This document shows, one piece after another, positions 54,740 through 57,714 of a stretch of DNA of 57,714 nucleotides; the stretch's first letter is position 1, and each line of letters starts with the position of its first letter. The stretch spans positions 1 to 57,714 of the forward strand of contig MU833340.1 in assembly GCA_029204225.1 (NCBI GenBank). The letters are read 5' to 3'. A program made the translations under genes and the position numbers. The stretch comes from Diphasiastrum complanatum. Lineage: Eukaryota > Streptophyta > Lycopodiopsida > Lycopodiales > Lycopodiaceae. Under the pieces are notes generated by a model. That model was not told the DNA's origin, did no database searches, and saw only the letters and a list, made by a program, of their open reading frames with translations.

Positions 54740-55160
54740 GGGATTCTTCTAGAGATCATGGGGAATCTGTGCATAAGCAGTACATCCAAAAACTTTTAAA
54801 TTCGATAAAGAAGGTTTGGTACCTGTCAAAACTTCGAATGGTGTTTTCTCTAAGAGACCTTTAGTAGGACATTTGTTCTGAATATAGGTTGCTGTTGAAA
54901 TAGCTTTAGCCCAGAAAGACCTCGGAAGTGTCGCATGTGATAACATACACTTTGCCGATTCGACTAAGGTTCTATTCTTTCTTTCAGCAAGACCATTTGA
55001 CTGAGGTGAATAGGAGGTAATATATTGTTGCTCAATGTCGTTGTTAAGGTAGTACTCCTTGATGTATTCTCCCCCGTTGTCAGACCTCAATGTTTTGATT
55101 CGTTTGCCAGTTTGATTTTCTGCATGCTCATTGAATTGTCTGAACTTGATGAAAGCCTCT
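54740..55160 (-). pseudogene. C3 integrase, N-terminal half deleted
   Basis: KSEAFIKFRQFNEHAENQTG and LRSDNGGEYIKEYYL (second Asp) lead to YSPQSNGLAERKNRTLVESA (Glu), then STATYIQNKCPTKGLLEKTP and LKVFGCTAYAQIPHDL. The part with the first Asp (F-D-D-F/Y-SR) is deleted. Confidence 0.87.
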
Positions 55161-55710
55161 GATTTCTAATTAATCTATATAACAATGTGCCAATCTATAT
55201 AAGTATCCATGCCTCATGCCGAGTGCAAGCCTCTTATTACTCCTATTGATAATTCTATTGATCAGACTCAAACTCCACCTTATGACCTAAATATGTAATT
55301 CTACTTACTGATAACATATTTGCAGAGAGTTTAGATACATACAAGACTTTTGATAGAAGTTTGATCATGTTGGAATCTTAATCTTATAGTACCTTCACCT
55401 TCGATAGTGTGAGTGCTATCATCACCATGATGACATACTTCTTTGTGTTGTAATGTGTATAGGAATGGAAAATCTCACGATGATTGGTCATGTGTTGAGT
55501 AGCTCCAAAATCTAGAAACCACAAATCATCCGAATTTGCGTATTTGTCTTTGACCATAAAAGCGCCTTTGTCTGTTTCGACTTCGGAAGATGCTGTAACT
55601 ATATTTACTTGTTGATCAGATTGCTTGGCTACATTCTTCGCTTTTAAGTGTGTCGTGATGATCATCACCCAATTCTCATATGTAGAGGACAGGCTTGAAA
55701 GCAATGTCAT
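55161..55710 (-). pseudogene. C3 gag end, protease and pre-integrase remnant
   Basis: MTLLSSLSSTYENWVMIITT closes the gag core, then the sequence jumps to a Ser/Glu stretch and the protease site LWFLDFGATQHMT (D-F-G). KLSANMLSVSRITYLGHKVE and GYLYRLAHCYI belong to the second lobe and pre-integrase domain, with several stops. Confidence 0.8.
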
Positions 55711-55763
55711 AATTGCATCTTGATCATCTATGACTCATCTATGACTGATCCGACAGTGGCCAT

Positions 55764-56165
55764 CTATTGCAAGAGATTCTTAAACTGGGTAATATGATTC
55801 CGAAGAGAATTATTATTCGACATCTTGAGTGTGAAGAATTTCCTTCGAAGATGTAACTTGGTAGTTACATTTCTCACATCATATAGTGAGCTCAGGATGT
55901 CCCAAACTTCTTTCAAAGTTTTGGCCTCAGCTACTGTGCCAATCTGAGTATCTAATATATTGAGGATAATAAGTGCGAAAGCTTTACCATCCTTCGATTT
56001 CCATTTTGAGTCTTCTATGTCGTCTTCAGGCTTCACTTCAATATTTGTAACAACATCCCACAACTCGTTGGTGATTAGCAAGGTCTTGATCTTAAATTTC
56101 CATAAATGATAATTGGATTCATTCAGCTTCTCTGCAATAAGACCATCTTTACTTTGAGAATCCAT
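55764..56165 (-). pseudogene. C3 gag N-terminal part
   Basis: MDSQSKDGLIAEKLNESNYH (start 56165), LWKFKIKTLLITNELWDVVT, SKWKSKDGKAFALIILNILD, VWDILSSLYDVRNVTTKLHL and MSNNNSLRNHITQFKNLLQ-stop. It is 133 codons without interruption and the best-preserved copy of the family's gag start in the window. Confidence 0.9.
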
Positions 56166-56337
56166 TTGGAACTTTAGTGTGTCGATGCTAAGAGAGATAC
56201 CGTGCTTTGCTACAATTGGAAATCAATTCTCTGATACCAAAACAAATTGATTCGGACTGAAGAATAATTTGATATCACGAAAGATACAAATATAAGAGCT
56301 TGCGCTCTGATTTAGTATTAGGCCTTGAAGAATCAAT

Positions 56338-56349
56338 GCTCTGATACCA
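56338..56349 (-). other. Primer-binding site of C3
   Basis: TGGTATCAGAGC on the minus strand, touching the LTR at 56350. Confidence 0.92.
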
Positions 56350-56800
56350 TGTTGGAAAGAGGTGTGTGAAAAGATAGGTCGAATAGAATCGAATAAAAGA
56401 AATTCGAACGACAAGAATAAAAACTTATCGTTCGCACTATCTTTCTTTTTCTCTATGCATGGCTACGCCTATCAAGTTCGAACAAAACAATAGTGATAGA
56501 AATCACATTTGATCTTATAGTAACTAACTTTTAGATCAATAGTACTATAATGATTACATAGCCAAACATTAAGCATTGAATTATCAAACAAATAATCAGT
56601 CGCGAAGAACTATAGAAACACATACATTCTGAGGCGAACCTAAACGCAATAAGAATATAGTATTGATTCAGTATAAAATAAAACAGATGTAAATGAGTAC
56701 AACAAATTTGCAGATCGAAGCCATGTACTCTAAGCTATCTCTGAGCGATTAAAATAAAAGTCTAAATTAAGCGCAATAGCAATCTCTAATCAACTCTAAA
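56350..56800 (-). repeat. C3 5' LTR, outer part missing
   Basis: Starts TGTTGGAAAGAGG. Blocks such as GATTACATAGCCAAACATTA and AGTATTGATTC match C2's LTR (19224 on). Similarity fades at about 56800. Confidence 0.75.
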
Positions 56801-57283
56801 CTAGGACATAATGGGCATATACAGAAAAATGAATCTGTACCAATATGTCATTTAAACAAGCAGAAAAAAACCAAGGATTTTGAAAATTAGACAAGCATTC
56901 GAATCTTACCATAGTGGTTCTCAATTCAAAAAGCCAAAATTCCACCAACAATGAATTGAATTGATTCACACCAATTCCATATTGGAATTTTTAATAGCAT
57001 TTATAATTAACCACTCATGCAGATCAATCTATAATACTTTAAAATCTTCTCAAGCGATTCACAAATTGAGAATGAATATTGGCACCAATTCTAAGCAAAT
57101 TTTGTCAAGCTCAAACATGTAGTATCACTTTTTTATATTATTTTGCTCCAAACGTGCTCTGATATCGATCAGCATTGTATAGAGGACAGAAAACAAATTG
57201 GAGCTTTCCAATCCATGTCTGTCAAACTTTGTTTTGTCAGCTGTAACACTGTATAGATTTATTGCACTGACATGCCGACTGCT
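56801..57283. other. Intergenic, no gene seen
   Basis: AT-rich stretch between the copia LTR and the VIT-like gene; with that gene on the minus strand, this is its 3' flank. Confidence 0.5.
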
Positions 57284-57714
57284 CTAACCCAGCATAAGAA
57301 TTCCATAAGTGATGATCATAGCTATCCATCCTCCAGCAACACGCGCAGGGCTGCTTTCAGCATTGATGCTCCACCCAGTCTTGCCCCAATAGCACCAAAT
57401 GCAGCTAAGGTTAATGAAGACGTTACCACAAGCAGAGCAAGTCGGATCATGAATTTTACAATAAAGGCTCCAGATAGAAGAGGCACGGTTTGTGCGCCAA
57501 AAGTAAACGAAAATGCTGATGCAGCGGCTGCTTGTAGTGGGTTCGCAAGAGTATCCACATCAAATGCCCAGCTCATCCCTTGCATGCGCTTTGATCACAT
57601 CTCCCCGATAGAGCTCTACTGCAACTTGCTATGCGAGATAATAGCTGAGACCCCTACGCTACATAGATCTGCGTCAGCTCTTCAAGCTCGCGGGCTGGTG
57701 CATCCGGCCCATCT
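57284..57714 (-). pseudogene. VIT/CCC1-family (nodulin-21-like) iron transporter, C-terminal part, multiply broken
   Basis: Members carry ferrous iron or related metals into the vacuole. The readable order is DGPDAPARELEELTQIYVA, frame change (~57655), ARGLSYYLA, stop TAG (57629-57631), QVAVELYRGDVIKAHARDEL, a one-base insertion (~57562-57564), DVDTLANPLQAAAASAFSFT, two further transmembrane stretches (VPLLSGAFIVKFMIRLALLV, SSLTLAAFGAIGARLGG), a one-base deletion (~57341-57350), then RVAGGWIAMIITYGILML and stop at 57284-57286. The A-RDELG and NPLQAAAASA motifs and the closing G-W-x-A-M segment identify the family. Three frame changes and a stop in 430 bp mean a pseudogene. The N-terminal helices lie past the right edge. 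Confidence 0.85.

Larger units (their letters stand above)
52712..56800 (-). mobile_element. Ty1/copia element C3, minus strand, rearranged
   Basis: 3' LTR end (52712-52749), polypurine tract, RNase H, RT, a 540-bp foreign stretch, a displaced gag zinc-knuckle fragment, integrase, protease, gag start, primer site and part of the 5' LTR (56350-56800). The family is the same as C2 and C4. The order gag-IN-[gag piece]-RT is abnormal. Both LTRs are truncated, so age and target duplication cannot be read. Confidence 0.85.

Noticed and set aside
57322-57585. An intact 87-aa membrane protein.
   Set aside because: It is the middle frame of the broken VIT-like gene; coding similarity continues on both sides in other frames.

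Overview
The window looks like nuclear DNA of a land plant. Evidence: Ty1/copia elements primed at the plant-type site TGGTATCAGAGC, Ty3/gypsy elements with long extra open frames, an intron-rich ABCB (P-glycoprotein) gene with GT-AG splice sites, and the tail of a VIT/nodulin-21-like iron transporter. Nested, decayed retrotransposons fill most of it, which fits a large transposon-rich genome (ferns and gymnosperms are examples). The sequence does not let me name a lineage. I see no bacterial operons, CRISPR arrays, tRNA or rRNA genes.

Layout. 1-8844: minus-strand Ty3 element (called G1) with gag, two tandem retropepsins, damaged RT/RNase H, integrase and a 2.4-kb extra ORF before a cut 3' LTR. 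8848-14312: minus-strand Ty1/copia element (C1) into whose left LTR G1 appears to have inserted. 14318-17207: minisatellite, then the isolated extra ORF of another Ty3 element (G3, plus strand). 17208-18456: 5' LTR, primer site and gag start of a second G1-family copy (G'), lying in copia C2 (18457-20471). 20472-28604: plus-strand Ty3 element (G2), again with an extra ORF after pol. 28606-36680: plus-strand copia C4, split by a young complete non-autonomous gag-only element (E5, 29046-33609). 36681-37060: another copia scrap. 37701-42790: two unrecognised decayed coding blocks. 43859-44447: two related hAT-like MITEs. 44740-51291: seven exons of an ABCB transporter, without its 5' exons and with one frame break. 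52712-56800: rearranged copia C3. 57284-57714: broken VIT-like gene running off the right edge.

How the parts relate. The only host genes I recognise are the ABCB transporter (membrane efflux, closest in pattern to the plant ABCB1/ABCB19 type) and the VIT-like pseudogene; they face different ways and nothing suggests joint function. Target-site duplications, frame continuity across insertions and truncation points give a partial insertion order: G1 after C1, G' after C2, E5 after C4. E5 is the youngest datable insertion (8 differences in 702 bp between LTRs, counted by eye), compared with 15 in 246 bp for G1. The most unusual themes are the recurring extra ORF of the Ty3 elements, the doubled protease of G1, the intact gag-only element E5, and the two unidentified coding blocks upstream of the ABCB gene.
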